Translations under genes and position numbers: made by a program | Origin: Alphaproteobacteria bacterium | GTDB lineage: Bacteria; Pseudomonadota; Alphaproteobacteria; JAEULC01 | Direction of reading: 5' to 3' | NCBI GenBank assembly: GCA_023150455.1 | Contig: JAKLKW010000002.1 | Span: 22,899-86,898 of the forward strand | DNA: 64,000 nucleotides | Notes under the pieces: generated by a model | What the model was told of the DNA's origin: nothing | Database searches by the model: none | Seen by the model: only the letters and a program-made list of their open reading frames with translations | Shown: positions 21,103-31,184 of the stretch, in pieces | How the letters are laid out: each line of letters begins with the position of its first letter | Numbering within the stretch: the stretch's first letter is position 1

Positions 21103-22029
21103 ATGCTCGGGCGCATCATTGAAATCGCAGAGGATGGACGCCATCTAGCGGTCGATCGCGGCTTCATGACGGTGAGCACCGATGGCGCCGAGCTTGGAAG
21201 AGTCCCGCTCGACGACATCGGCGCCGTGATTGTCAATGCCCACGGCTGCACGTACAGCAACAACCTGATTGTGCGATTGGCCGAACGTGGCGCGGGGGTG
21301 GTCGTCTGCGGCGCCAACCATAGCCCGGTGGCCTGGCTATGGCCGGTCGTGGCCCATCACGCACAACGCAGCCGCATCGAGTCGCAAATCGTCGCCGGAA
21401 AGCCGCTTGCGAAGCGCCTGTGGCAACGCGTGGTTCAGCAGAAGATTCGCCTTCAGGGCGCGACTCTTGCCGCTCTCGGCCGCGACGGTGCGGGCGGATT
21501 CGATCTGATGGCACGACGCGTAGGGTCAGGAGATCCGGAGAACATGGAGGCACAGGCAGCACGTCGCTATTGGCCATTGCTGTTCGGCGCCGATTTCCGC
21601 CGCGACCGCGAGGCTCCGGGAGCCAATTCGATGCTGAACTATGGCTATGCGGTCCTGCGGTCGGCGACGGCGCGCGCAGTCTGCGGCGCCGGTCTGCATC
21701 CGGCGATCGGGATCAGTCACAAGAGCGAGGACCTGCCTTTGGCTGACGACCTGATGGAGCCGTTCAGGCCAATGGTCGATCTGCTGGTGGCGCGCGCCGC
21801 GGACATGGGACACGAGAGCGTCACCAAGGAGATTAAGCGGTATCTGGCGTCGGTGGCCGCGCTCGATCTCCAGACGGAGCGGGGACGCACCCCGCTCTAT
21901 ACGTGCGTTGAACGACTTGCACAGTCGCTCGCTGCCGCCTTCGCTAGCGGAAAGCCTGACTTGGAGTTTCCCTTGGCACCTTTGCCGCTGGACCTGCCAG
22001 CGCTGCCTGCTTCGGCCGACGATTCGTGA
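21103..22029 (+). CDS. cas1: Type II CRISPR-associated endonuclease Cas1
   Basis: 308 aa; MLGRIIEIAEDGRHLAVDRGFMTV...LPLDDIGAVIVNAHGCTYSNNLIVRLAERGAGVVVCGANHSPVAW; immediately downstream of cas9. Confidence 0.95.
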   Translation: MLGRIIEIAEDGRHLAVDRGFMTVSTDGAELGRVPLDDIGAVIVNAHGCTYSNNLIVRLAERGAGVVVCGANHSPVAWLWPVVAHHAQRSRIESQIVAGKPLAKRLWQRVVQQKIRLQGATLAALGRDGAGGFDLMARRVGSGDPENMEAQAARRYWPLLFGADFRRDREAPGANSMLNYGYAVLRSATARAVCGAGLHPAIGISHKSEDLPLADDLMEPFRPMVDLLVARAADMGHESVTKEIKRYLASVAALDLQTERGRTPLYTCVERLAQSLAAAFASGKPDLEFPLAPLPLDLPALPASADDS

Positions 22030-22041
22030 GCGGTCGAGGCC

Positions 22042-22368
22042 GTGCTGACCGGCTATCGCCTAATGTGGATGATGGTCCTCTTCGACCTGCCGGTCGGCAC
22101 GAAAAAAGAGCGCAAGGCTGCAACGAAATTCCGCCAGTTCCTCCTCGACCAGGGATTCCAAATGTCGCAATACTCGGTCTACATGCGATTTTGTGCCGGA
22201 AAGGAACAGTCAGAGGCTTACACAAAGAAGGTCGAGAAGGAGGTGCCAAGCACGGGCAAGATTCACATCGTCTACCTGACCGACAAACAGTATGAGAACA
22301 TCGTTACATTCGACGGACGAGTGAAGGAACCTACCCGGAAAAACCCGGAACAGTTCGTGTTGTTCTAA
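22042..22368 (+). CDS. cas2: CRISPR-associated endoribonuclease Cas2
   Basis: 108 aa from GTG; YRLMWMMVLFDLPVGTKKERKAATKFRQFLLDQGFQMSQYSVYMRFC...IHIVYLTDKQYENIVTF. Confidence 0.95.
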   Translation: MLTGYRLMWMMVLFDLPVGTKKERKAATKFRQFLLDQGFQMSQYSVYMRFCAGKEQSEAYTKKVEKEVPSTGKIHIVYLTDKQYENIVTFDGRVKEPTRKNPEQFVLF

Positions 22369-22404
22369 TGTATGTGGCTGCGAACAAACGGCGACCCGGA
22401 AGGG

Positions 22405-22430
22405 AAAAAAGGCCCTGTTACCAGGGCCTT
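22405..22430 (-). terminator. Intrinsic terminator at the cas2-proximal end of the CRISPR array (minus-strand reading)
   Basis: Minus strand AAGGCCCTG-GTAA-CAGGGCCTT-TTTT, 9-bp stem followed by T-tract; orientation supports array transcription on the minus strand. Confidence 0.75.
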
Positions 22431-22441
22431 AGCGGATCATG

Positions 22442-22543
22442 AGGTTAGCTCACGAGAGAACGCGGTCCAACCGCAACCACCCGGTCGAACCGCGCGACCG
22501 TCAGGGGAGGTTAGCTCACGAGAGAACGCGGTCCAACCGCAAC
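22442..22543 (-). CRISPR. Minimal CRISPR array: 2 identical repeats, 1 spacer
   Basis: Identical repeats at 22442-22477 and 22508-22543 (36 bp; minus strand GTTGCGGTTGGACCGCGTTCTCTCGTGAGCTAACCT) flanking a 30-nt spacer 22478-22507; period 66 bp; repeat matches the anti-repeat upstream of cas9. Confidence 0.93.
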
Positions 22544-22566
22544 GGATCGCTTCGCGATCCGTTGCG
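22538..22566. repeat. Perfect hairpin spanning the repeat/flank junction of the array
   Basis: CGCAACGGATCGC-TTC-GCGATCCGTTGCG, 13-bp stem, 3-nt loop; one arm overlaps the terminal 6 nt of repeat 2. Confidence 0.8.
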
Positions 22567-22603
22567 CTGCTCAGCAAACAGGGACCGGGCTCCGGCTACT
22601 GAT

Positions 22604-22960
22604 TCAGTTCAAAGAACCACCGCCAATGGCGGTGAGAATCGCGCTCATCTTCGCCCGCACGTCGGGCAGGAACGTGGTCACCACCGACCAGACCACCTCG
22701 AACTCGACGTCCTGATAGTCATGGACAATAACGTTGCGCATGCCGACGATCTTCTGCCACGGGATTTCGGGATGTTCAGATTGAAACTCGGCGGATATCC
22801 GTCGGCAGGCTTCGCCGACGATCTGGAGCTGGCGCAAGACGGCCGATTGAACCAGCGGGTCCTTCAGGAACCGTTCGAAGCTGTAACCGTCCGTGAATGA
22901 CGCGACGAGCTCGGCCGCCCTGACGACATCAGCCAGGTAGTCCGCATCACGCCATTTCAT
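22604..22960 (-). CDS. hepT: HepT-like HEPN-domain ribonuclease toxin (DUF86)
   Basis: 118 aa; MRNVIVHDYQDVEFEVVW contains the RX4HXY (RNVIVHDY) HepT motif; overlaps upstream MNT gene. Confidence 0.9.
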   Translation of the reverse strand: MKWRDADYLADVVRAAELVASFTDGYSFERFLKDPLVQSAVLRQLQIVGEACRRISAEFQSEHPEIPWQKIVGMRNVIVHDYQDVEFEVVWSVVTTFLPDVRAKMSAILTAIGGGSLN

Positions 22961-23264
22961 AGACGGTCTGGGCGGAATCGAGGATGTGCTGCTTGCGCAG
23001 TGGATTCCGGCTGCGCTCGATCGCCTGCCGCGTCATGAGATCGACGCGACGCCCAAACAGGCGTTCGAGCGCTTCCTTCGTGTCGAGGAAGTGCGTCAGG
23101 TCGAGCACCAGGTCCCGCTCGAACATCACCAGCACGTCCACGTCGCTGTCGGGCCGGAACTCGTCCGTGAGGACCGAGCCGAACAGCGCCAGCTCCGCGA
23201 TCTTCCATTTCTTGCAGAACGCGGCAAGCTCTCCCTTCGGGATCCTGATGCGCGGCTCGGGCAT
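22947..23264 (-). CDS. mntA: MntA-like minimal nucleotidyltransferase antitoxin
   Basis: 105 aa; MPEPRIRIPKGELAAFCKKWKIAELALFGSVLTDEFRPDSDVDVLVMFE with GSx(n)DxD nucleotidyltransferase motif; 14-bp overlap with hepT. Confidence 0.9.
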   Translation of the reverse strand: MPEPRIRIPKGELAAFCKKWKIAELALFGSVLTDEFRPDSDVDVLVMFERDLVLDLTHFLDTKEALERLFGRRVDLMTRQAIERSRNPLRKQHILDSAQTVYEMA

Positions 23265-23287
23265 GTTCGCCTCCGTCGCCCGCGATC

Positions 23288-25111
<1,824 letters not shown>

Positions 25112-25129
25112 CGCTGCCTATCCCTTCGC

Positions 25130-26527
25130 CTATTCGTCCACTGGCACCTTGGCGCGGGGCTTGGCCGTCTTCCCCGTCTCGCGGGCCTTCTGCTCGCGGA
25201 ACCTCGCCGCCCAGCCCTCGACCGTGCGCTGCTCGCCCCGCTCGATGCGCAGCGCGTCCGCCGGCACGTCCTGCGTCACGACGCTGCCGGCGCCGACGAT
25301 GGCGCCGTCGCCGACCTTGACCGGCGCCACCAGCGCGGTGTTCGAGCCGATGAAGGCGCCGGCGCCGATGTCGGTATGCGCCTTGGTGAAGCCGTCGTAG
25401 TTGCAGGTGATCGTGCCGGCGCCGACATTGGCGTCGGCGCCGACGCGCGCATCGCCGATATAGGAGAGGTGGTTGGCCTTGGCGCCGTCCTCGATGACGG
25501 CGTTCTTGACCTCGACGTAGTTGCCGATATGCGCGTCGCGGCCGATGCGCGCGCCGGGCCGGAGGCGCGCGAAGGGGCCGATGCGGGCGCCCGCCTCGAT
25601 GACGGCGCCCTCGATGTGGCAGAAGGGCAGGATTTCCACGCCGTCGGCCACGACGGCGCCGGGGCCGAACACGACGTTCGGCCCGATCGTGACGTCGCGG
25701 CCGATCCGCGTATCGACGCAGAGGAACACCGATCGGGGATCGGTCAGCGTAGCACCGCCTTCCATCGCGCGGGCGCGCAGGCGCTGCTGCATGTGAAGCT
25801 CGGCGAGCGCGAGCTGGGCACGCGTGTCGATGCCGATGAACTCCTCGGCCGGGCGCTCGATCGCGGCGCAGGCCAGTTTCATCTTGCGCGCGACGGCGAC
25901 GATGTCGGTCAGGTAGTACTCGCCCGCGGCGTTGGCGTTGCCGATCGCGTCGATCAGCGCGAAGAGATGCCGGCCGTCGACGGCCATGGCGCCCGCGTTG
26001 CACAGGCGGATGCGGCGCTGGGCCGGCGTGGCGTCCTTGAACTCGACGATGGCCGTGAGCCGGCCGGCGCGGTCGGTGACCAACCGGCCGTAGCGCAGCG
26101 GGTCGTCCGGCTTGAAGCCGACCACGACCACGGAAGGCTTGTCCCTGGCGGCGCGGCGCTCGAGCAGCTGGCCGAGCGTCTCGGCCGACATGAACGGGTT
26201 GTCGCCGAAAAGGACGAGAACGTCGCCCGCGAATCCGGCGAGCGCCGCGCGGGCCGCCTTGACCGCGTCGGCGGTGCCCCGGGCCTGGGGCTGGATCGCG
26301 GTCGGCACCGGCGCCACGGCGCGGCCGACCGCCTCCATGCCGGGTGCCGTCACCACGACCGTCCGGGCCGGGTTCAGCGTCGCCACCGCATCCAGCACGT
26401 GGCCGATCACCGGCCGGCCGGCGATCGGCAGCAGCACCTTGGGCCGGTCGGATTTCATCCGCGTCCCCTTGCCGGCGGCAAGGATCACGGCGGCGGTTTC
26501 GCGCTGGCGGGCGGCGCGCTGGGTCAT
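25130..26527 (-). CDS. glmU: Bifunctional UDP-GlcNAc diphosphorylase/glucosamine-1-phosphate N-acetyltransferase
   Basis: AAVILAAGKGTRMKSDRPKVLLPIAGRPVIGHVL and C-terminal left-handed beta-helix hexapeptides. Confidence 0.97.
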   Translation of the reverse strand: MTQRAARQRETAAVILAAGKGTRMKSDRPKVLLPIAGRPVIGHVLDAVATLNPARTVVVTAPGMEAVGRAVAPVPTAIQPQARGTADAVKAARAALAGFAGDVLVLFGDNPFMSAETLGQLLERRAARDKPSVVVVGFKPDDPLRYGRLVTDRAGRLTAIVEFKDATPAQRRIRLCNAGAMAVDGRHLFALIDAIGNANAAGEYYLTDIVAVARKMKLACAAIERPAEEFIGIDTRAQLALAELHMQQRLRARAMEGGATLTDPRSVFLCVDTRIGRDVTIGPNVVFGPGAVVADGVEILPFCHIEGAVIEAGARIGPFARLRPGARIGRDAHIGNYVEVKNAVIEDGAKANHLSYIGDARVGADANVGAGTITCNYDGFTKAHTDIGAGAFIGSNTALVAPVKVGDGAIVGAGSVVTQDVPADALRIERGEQRTVEGWAARFREQKARETGKTAKPRAKVPVDE

Positions 26528-26632
26528 GCAACGGCCCTTGGGGGAACGGCCCCTGGGCGAACGGACCAGGGGGCCCGGGCCCCGACAAGAGGAATGACCG
26601 ATGACCGGAGCTTGGTATAGAAGCACGGGGTC

Positions 26633-27424
26633 ATGGCGCGGCGGACCATGACACAAAGCCACCCGAGCCGCCAAGAGTCTAACGATCACAGATTGTTACG
26701 AAACTTGTCCCCGATTCCGGCCCCCGACTCCCGTACGGATACGCTGATCTTCGACCTGGACGGCACGCTGATCGACAGCCTGCCCGACCTCACCGACGCC
26801 TTGAACCGGCTGCTGGCCTCGGAAGGCCGCGCCATCCTGCCCGAGGACCGCGTGCGGACCATGATCGGCGACGGAGTGACGAAGCTGGTCGAGCGCGGTC
26901 TGGCCGCCACCGGCGACATGCCCGAGCGGGGCGCGTTCGCCGCGCTGCTGGCGCGATTCCACGCCGACTACGAGCCGCGCTCGGCCGAGCGGACGCGGCC
27001 TTATCCGGGCGTCGCCGACCTGCTGGCGCGCCTTTCGGAATTGGGCTGGCGGCTGGCGCTCTGCACCAACAAGCCGCAGGCCGCGACCCTCCGTATCCTG
27101 CGAAGCCTCGGGCTGGCGGGCTGGATCGGCACGGTGGCGGGCGGGGACCGGTTCGGCCTGCACAAGCCCGACCCGCGGCACCTGACCCTGACGGTCGGGG
27201 CGGCCGGGTCGGTGCCCGCCCGGGCGATCATGGTCGGGGACGGCCCGCAGGACCTCGCCGCCGCCCGCGGCGCGGGAATGCGCGCCATTGCCGCCCTTTA
27301 TGGATACGGCCGCGAACGCATGGCCGCCGCGGACCTCGATGGAATCGTCACCATCGAGGCGTTCGCATGTCTGCCGGAAGCGCTGGCAAACATCATGCGA
27401 CAGAGGCATATCTATCATGCATGA
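26633..27424 (+). CDS. gph: HAD-family phosphoglycolate phosphatase
   Basis: TLIFDLDGTLIDSLPDLTDALNRLLASEG; GDGPQDLAAARGAGMRAIAALYGYG. Confidence 0.88.
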   Translation: MARRTMTQSHPSRQESNDHRLLRNLSPIPAPDSRTDTLIFDLDGTLIDSLPDLTDALNRLLASEGRAILPEDRVRTMIGDGVTKLVERGLAATGDMPERGAFAALLARFHADYEPRSAERTRPYPGVADLLARLSELGWRLALCTNKPQAATLRILRSLGLAGWIGTVAGGDRFGLHKPDPRHLTLTVGAAGSVPARAIMVGDGPQDLAAARGAGMRAIAALYGYGRERMAAADLDGIVTIEAFACLPEALANIMRQRHIYHA

Positions 27425-27455
27425 AACGCATTGACGAACGCCCGGCACGGCACTT

Positions 27456-27674
27456 ATGAAACGCCGCCGCGAACGCCCCGACAGGAGTCCCAAGGTGTCC
27501 CTGCCCTTCCCGCCCGCCGCCAACGACAGCCAGACCCCCGAAAAGCTCGCCGCCGACCTGGTGCGGCAGCTCGGCGTGGACGGAGCGATCAATGCCTGCC
27601 GGCAGAATCTCTGGTTCGGCGTGCTGCAGGCGATCCAGCACCAGCACCTGCTGCGCCGCGCCCGCGGGCGGTAG
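27456..27674 (+). CDS. Small hypothetical protein
   Basis: 72 aa, SLPFPPAANDSQTPEKLAADLVRQLGVDGAINACRQNLWFGVLQAIQHQ; fills the gap between convergent genes. Confidence 0.6.
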   Translation: MKRRRERPDRSPKVSLPFPPAANDSQTPEKLAADLVRQLGVDGAINACRQNLWFGVLQAIQHQHLLRRARGR

Positions 27675-27677
27675 CTG

Positions 27678-28520
27678 TCACTCCGCCGCGCGCAGGTGCA
27701 GTACCAGCGTGCCGAGCGCGAGCTCGGCCTCGGCGCGCACGGGCAGGCTGGGCGCGCCGGGCTTGGGCGGGGCGAGCCAGACGACGACCGGCTTGTCCGC
27801 GTCGGGCGCCGCCTGCCGGCGCGGATCCTTCTCCTTCCAGAAGCCCGCCAGCCGGCGCATGACGGCCTCGCACTTGCGCGCCTGGCCGGCGAACAGGCTG
27901 TAGCTGGTCTTCTCCAGCGTGGCCTCGCCGGCATCCGACACGCTGAGGTCGTAGCGCCGCCTTCCGTCATAGACCGGGAACGACCCGTCGCAGCGACCGG
28001 TCGCGCCGACCTTGCGCACGAGCGCGACCAGGGCGCTCAGGATGTCGATCGTGTTGCGCGCCAATTGCGGCGGAACGGGATCGCGGTTGTCCTCCTCGTT
28101 GCTCGGCTTCGCCGCGGTCACCACCGATCCGTCCGCAGCGTAGGTCACGTCGGTGAAGCGCGTCTCGCCGCGCCACGTCGTGTCGGAACGGCTGCGGGCC
28201 GGCCGCAGCAGGCCGTTGTCCACCGTGCCATGCGAAACGCCCCTGCCCCGCCAGTCGCCGATCCAGCCGACCACGCCGCGCGTCAGCGCCGCCACCTCGA
28301 TGTCGTAGTCGTCGGCGTCCCAGCGCACCGCCGAGACGATCGACAGGATGCGGAACCCGCCGATATAGGCCTCGTAGTCCAGGCGCCACTTGGCCGATGG
28401 CGCGCCCGCCTCCTGCGCCGCGGCGCCGTGGCAGGCGACGGCCAGCAGCACCGGCGCGAGCGCGTGTTTCCAGGAATGCATGGCGCGATGGTAGACGGGG
28501 CGGCATCCAGGGCGCATCAC
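27678..28520 (-). CDS. DUF3108-like exported protein (true start likely internal, MHSWKHALAP)
   Basis: Signal-like N-terminus, WRLDYEAYIGGFRILSIVSAVRWDADDYDIEVAALTRGVVGWIGDWRGRGVSHG. Confidence 0.75.
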   Translation of the reverse strand: MMRPGCRPVYHRAMHSWKHALAPVLLAVACHGAAAQEAGAPSAKWRLDYEAYIGGFRILSIVSAVRWDADDYDIEVAALTRGVVGWIGDWRGRGVSHGTVDNGLLRPARSRSDTTWRGETRFTDVTYAADGSVVTAAKPSNEEDNRDPVPPQLARNTIDILSALVALVRKVGATGRCDGSFPVYDGRRRYDLSVSDAGEATLEKTSYSLFAGQARKCEAVMRRLAGFWKEKDPRRQAAPDADKPVVVWLAPPKPGAPSLPVRAEAELALGTLVLHLRAAE

Positions 28521-28630
28521 GTTCGCGCGAAGCGCGGGGCGGCGAATTCCCCCTGGCCCAGCGACCCGCTTGCCTTGACTCCGGCTTCCGGCGCGACGTA
28601 TATCCCGCCCTCTGCCGCCGCTTTCGGCAC

Positions 28631-28705
28631 GGGCGATTAGCTCAGCGGGAGAGCGTCCCCTTCACACGGGGAAGGTCGCAAGTTCAATCCTTGCATCGCC
28701 CACCA
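28631..28705 (+). tRNA. tRNA-Val(CAC)
   Basis: GGGCGAT-TA-GCTC...GAGC-G-TCCCC-TTCACAC-GGGGA-AGGTC-GCAAG-TTCAATC-CTTGC-ATCGCCC-A-CCA; full cloverleaf, anticodon CAC, encoded CCA. Confidence 0.97.
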
Positions 28706-29066
28706 TCCCCGCCCATTCGCCCGATCGGCCGCGAAATTCGAGACCTTGCCGCGGCCGCTCATGCTGCTGGTCGGCGCCGTGATCATCGCCTCGGACCTGC
28801 GCGAGCTACCGCGGGCGTTCCTCGCATCCTGGCATTGCATCGCCGACGCTCCTTGCGCCCCCTCGTCGGGACGAGCAACGCAGGCTCGCTCCGCGCCCCT
28901 GAGCTCGTCGAAGGGCGGCGTATCCGCGTGAACCGTTCAGGAAAGACGCACGCGGAGACGCGGAAGACGCGGACCGGATGCGATCACGACCCGGGCGGAC
29001 CGTGTGGGCATGACGACATCGCCGCGCTTTCGGGCCGCGGCGGGCTTTGCTAAGAACCGCGCGACC

Positions 29067-30269
29067 ATGGATGCGCCATCGCCACGCCCTTCCCCGCTCG
29101 ATCTCATGTTGGTCGTGCTGATGGCGGCGCTGCTGTCGGCCTTCTCGGTCCCCGGCCTGTTCGCCGCCGTCGCCGCCTTCCTCATCTACATCGTCGTGCG
29201 CCAGGCCGCCGGCCGGGTCGCCTTCGCCGCCATCTGCGTCTCGCTGCTGCTTTGCCTCGGCGTGGCCGAGGCGGCCTTGCGCCTGGCCGGGTCCAACCCG
29301 AGCTACTACCGGCCGGACGAAGTGCTGGCCGTGTTCGCACGCGACGGCGGCCGCTCGCACTACAAGCCGAGCCAGCGCATCGACTTCAAGATGCCGTTCG
29401 GCGACCTCTACGTGCTGTCCGGCCGCACCGCGCGCGACATCGTCGAGCCGCGCGACGTGGTCTTCGTGACCGACCGGCTCGGCTACCGCGACGCACACGG
29501 GCCGGACGGCCGCCGCTACGTGCTGGTCGGCGATTCCTTCGCCATGGGCAGCGGCACGACGCAGGAGCGCATCCTGAGCGAGCTCCTGCGCCGCGAGCAC
29601 GGCGTCGACATCTACGACGCCGGCTTCCCCGGCGACGTGCCCGACTACGCCGCGCGCGTCCGCTGGCTCAAGGCGAACACCGGGCTGGTCGGCGGCCGCA
29701 ACGTCGTGGTGCTGCTGTTCGAGGGCAACGACTTCACCTGCCCGGCCACGGCGCCGCCGCCGGAGACGATCGCGTCCTGGCGCTGGCGCCCGGTGACGCG
29801 GCTCGAGACCTATCGCCTGTTCTACGGGCTGACGCGCACGGCCTTCGGCTCGGGCGAGCTCAACCGCGCGGTGCTGGTGCGCGCGGTCGGGCCGAAGCCG
29901 ATGGGCTTCCTGCAGCAATACACCGCGGTCACGAAGCGCGCGCAGGCCTGCGACTGGCCCGAGGTCGCGGCGGCGCTCGGGTCGGTGCGCGACGAGCTGG
30001 CGCTGGTCGCCTTCGCGCCGACCAGCTATCGCGTCTATGCCGACCGGGTCGAGCCGGGCGCCGCTCTGCCGCATCGGCAATGGGAGTTCGTCGAGGCGAC
30101 CGCGCGCGCGCTCGGCGTGCCGGCGATCGACCTGACGCCGGCGCTGAAGGAGCGCGCCACGGCGCTCTTGCCGCAGGGCCGCTACGTGTTCTGGCGCGAC
30201 GACACGCACTGGAACGACGAGGGCATGACGGCGGCGGCGGCGGCGATCGCGGCCGTGCTCAGGCGTTAG
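29067..30269 (+). CDS. SGNH/GDSL-type hydrolase-like membrane-anchored protein
   Basis: N-terminal TM segments; VLVGDSFAMGSGTTQE (GDS block) and C-terminal FWRDDTHWNDEGM (DxxH). Confidence 0.8.
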   Translation: MDAPSPRPSPLDLMLVVLMAALLSAFSVPGLFAAVAAFLIYIVVRQAAGRVAFAAICVSLLLCLGVAEAALRLAGSNPSYYRPDEVLAVFARDGGRSHYKPSQRIDFKMPFGDLYVLSGRTARDIVEPRDVVFVTDRLGYRDAHGPDGRRYVLVGDSFAMGSGTTQERILSELLRREHGVDIYDAGFPGDVPDYAARVRWLKANTGLVGGRNVVVLLFEGNDFTCPATAPPPETIASWRWRPVTRLETYRLFYGLTRTAFGSGELNRAVLVRAVGPKPMGFLQQYTAVTKRAQACDWPEVAAALGSVRDELALVAFAPTSYRVYADRVEPGAALPHRQWEFVEATARALGVPAIDLTPALKERATALLPQGRYVFWRDDTHWNDEGMTAAAAAIAAVLRR

Positions 30270-31167
30270 CTTTCCTCCGCTGCCGCCCGACGACGATCTC
30301 GCGGTGCAGGATGTAGAGGCCGCTCGCGACGATCAGCGCGGCGCCGGCGCCGGTCCAGAGGGTCGGCGTCTCGTCCCAGACGAGATAGCCGGCGATCACG
30401 GCCCACAGCATCGCGGTGTACTCGAACGGGGCAAGCAGCGCGACCGGGGCGGAGCGGAAGGCCGAGGTGTGCATGACCTGGGCGATGCCGCCGATCAGGC
30501 CCATCAGCACCAGGAGCGCGAGGTCGAGCAGCGTCGGCGTGCGCCAGGCGAAGGGCAGCAGCGCGCCCGAGATCACGGCCGAGCTGGCCATGAAGTAGAA
30601 CACGATCGTCTCGCTGCGCTCGGTGCGGGTCAGCTTGCGCACCCAGATCAGCGCCAGGGCGTTGCACAAAGCGGCGCCGAGCGGGAACAGCGACAGCACG
30701 GCGCTGCCGCCGAAGCCGGGCCGGACGATCAGCAGCACGCCGACGAACCCGACCACGACCGCGCTCCAGCGGCGCAGGCGCACGACCTCGCCGAGCAGCG
30801 GGATCGACAGCGCGGTCGAGAACATCGGCACGGTGAAGCCGATCGCCACGACGTCGGCCAGCGGCAGGACGGTCAGCGCGTAGAAGTTCAGCGCCATGCC
30901 GACCACGCCGACCAGGCAGCGGAAGGCGTGTGCGCCCGGCCGCTCGCTGCGCAGCGCGTTCACGAGACCGTGCCGCATCATCAGCGGCAGCACCGGGACC
31001 AGGGCGAAGAAGGCGCGGCCGAAGAACACGATCACCACGCCGTAGATCACGCCCAGCCACTTCACCAGAACGGTCATCACGCTGAACAGCACGATCGAGG
31101 AGACCAGCAGCGCGATGCTGCGGCCGGTGCTGAGCGCGGCCGGCGGGCCGGGCGGGGCGGCGGTCAT
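30259..31167 (-). CDS. EamA/DMT-family transporter
   Basis: Ten-TM pattern; ALTVLPLADVVAIGFTVPMFSTALSIPLLGE typical EamA. Confidence 0.92.
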   Translation of the reverse strand: MTAAPPGPPAALSTGRSIALLVSSIVLFSVMTVLVKWLGVIYGVVIVFFGRAFFALVPVLPLMMRHGLVNALRSERPGAHAFRCLVGVVGMALNFYALTVLPLADVVAIGFTVPMFSTALSIPLLGEVVRLRRWSAVVVGFVGVLLIVRPGFGGSAVLSLFPLGAALCNALALIWVRKLTRTERSETIVFYFMASSAVISGALLPFAWRTPTLLDLALLVLMGLIGGIAQVMHTSAFRSAPVALLAPFEYTAMLWAVIAGYLVWDETPTLWTGAGAALIVASGLYILHREIVVGRQRRKANA

Positions 31168-31184
31168 CCGGCCACCACAACAGG

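Noticed and set aside
22544-22603. Possible third degenerate repeat after repeat 2
   Set aside because: At the expected 66-bp period (about 22574) the sequence does not resemble the repeat; a hairpin and hepT 3' end occupy the space.
28631-28705. tRNA-Val as integration site for a mobile element
   Set aside because: No integrase, no direct-repeat duplication of the tRNA 3' end and ordinary genes on both sides.
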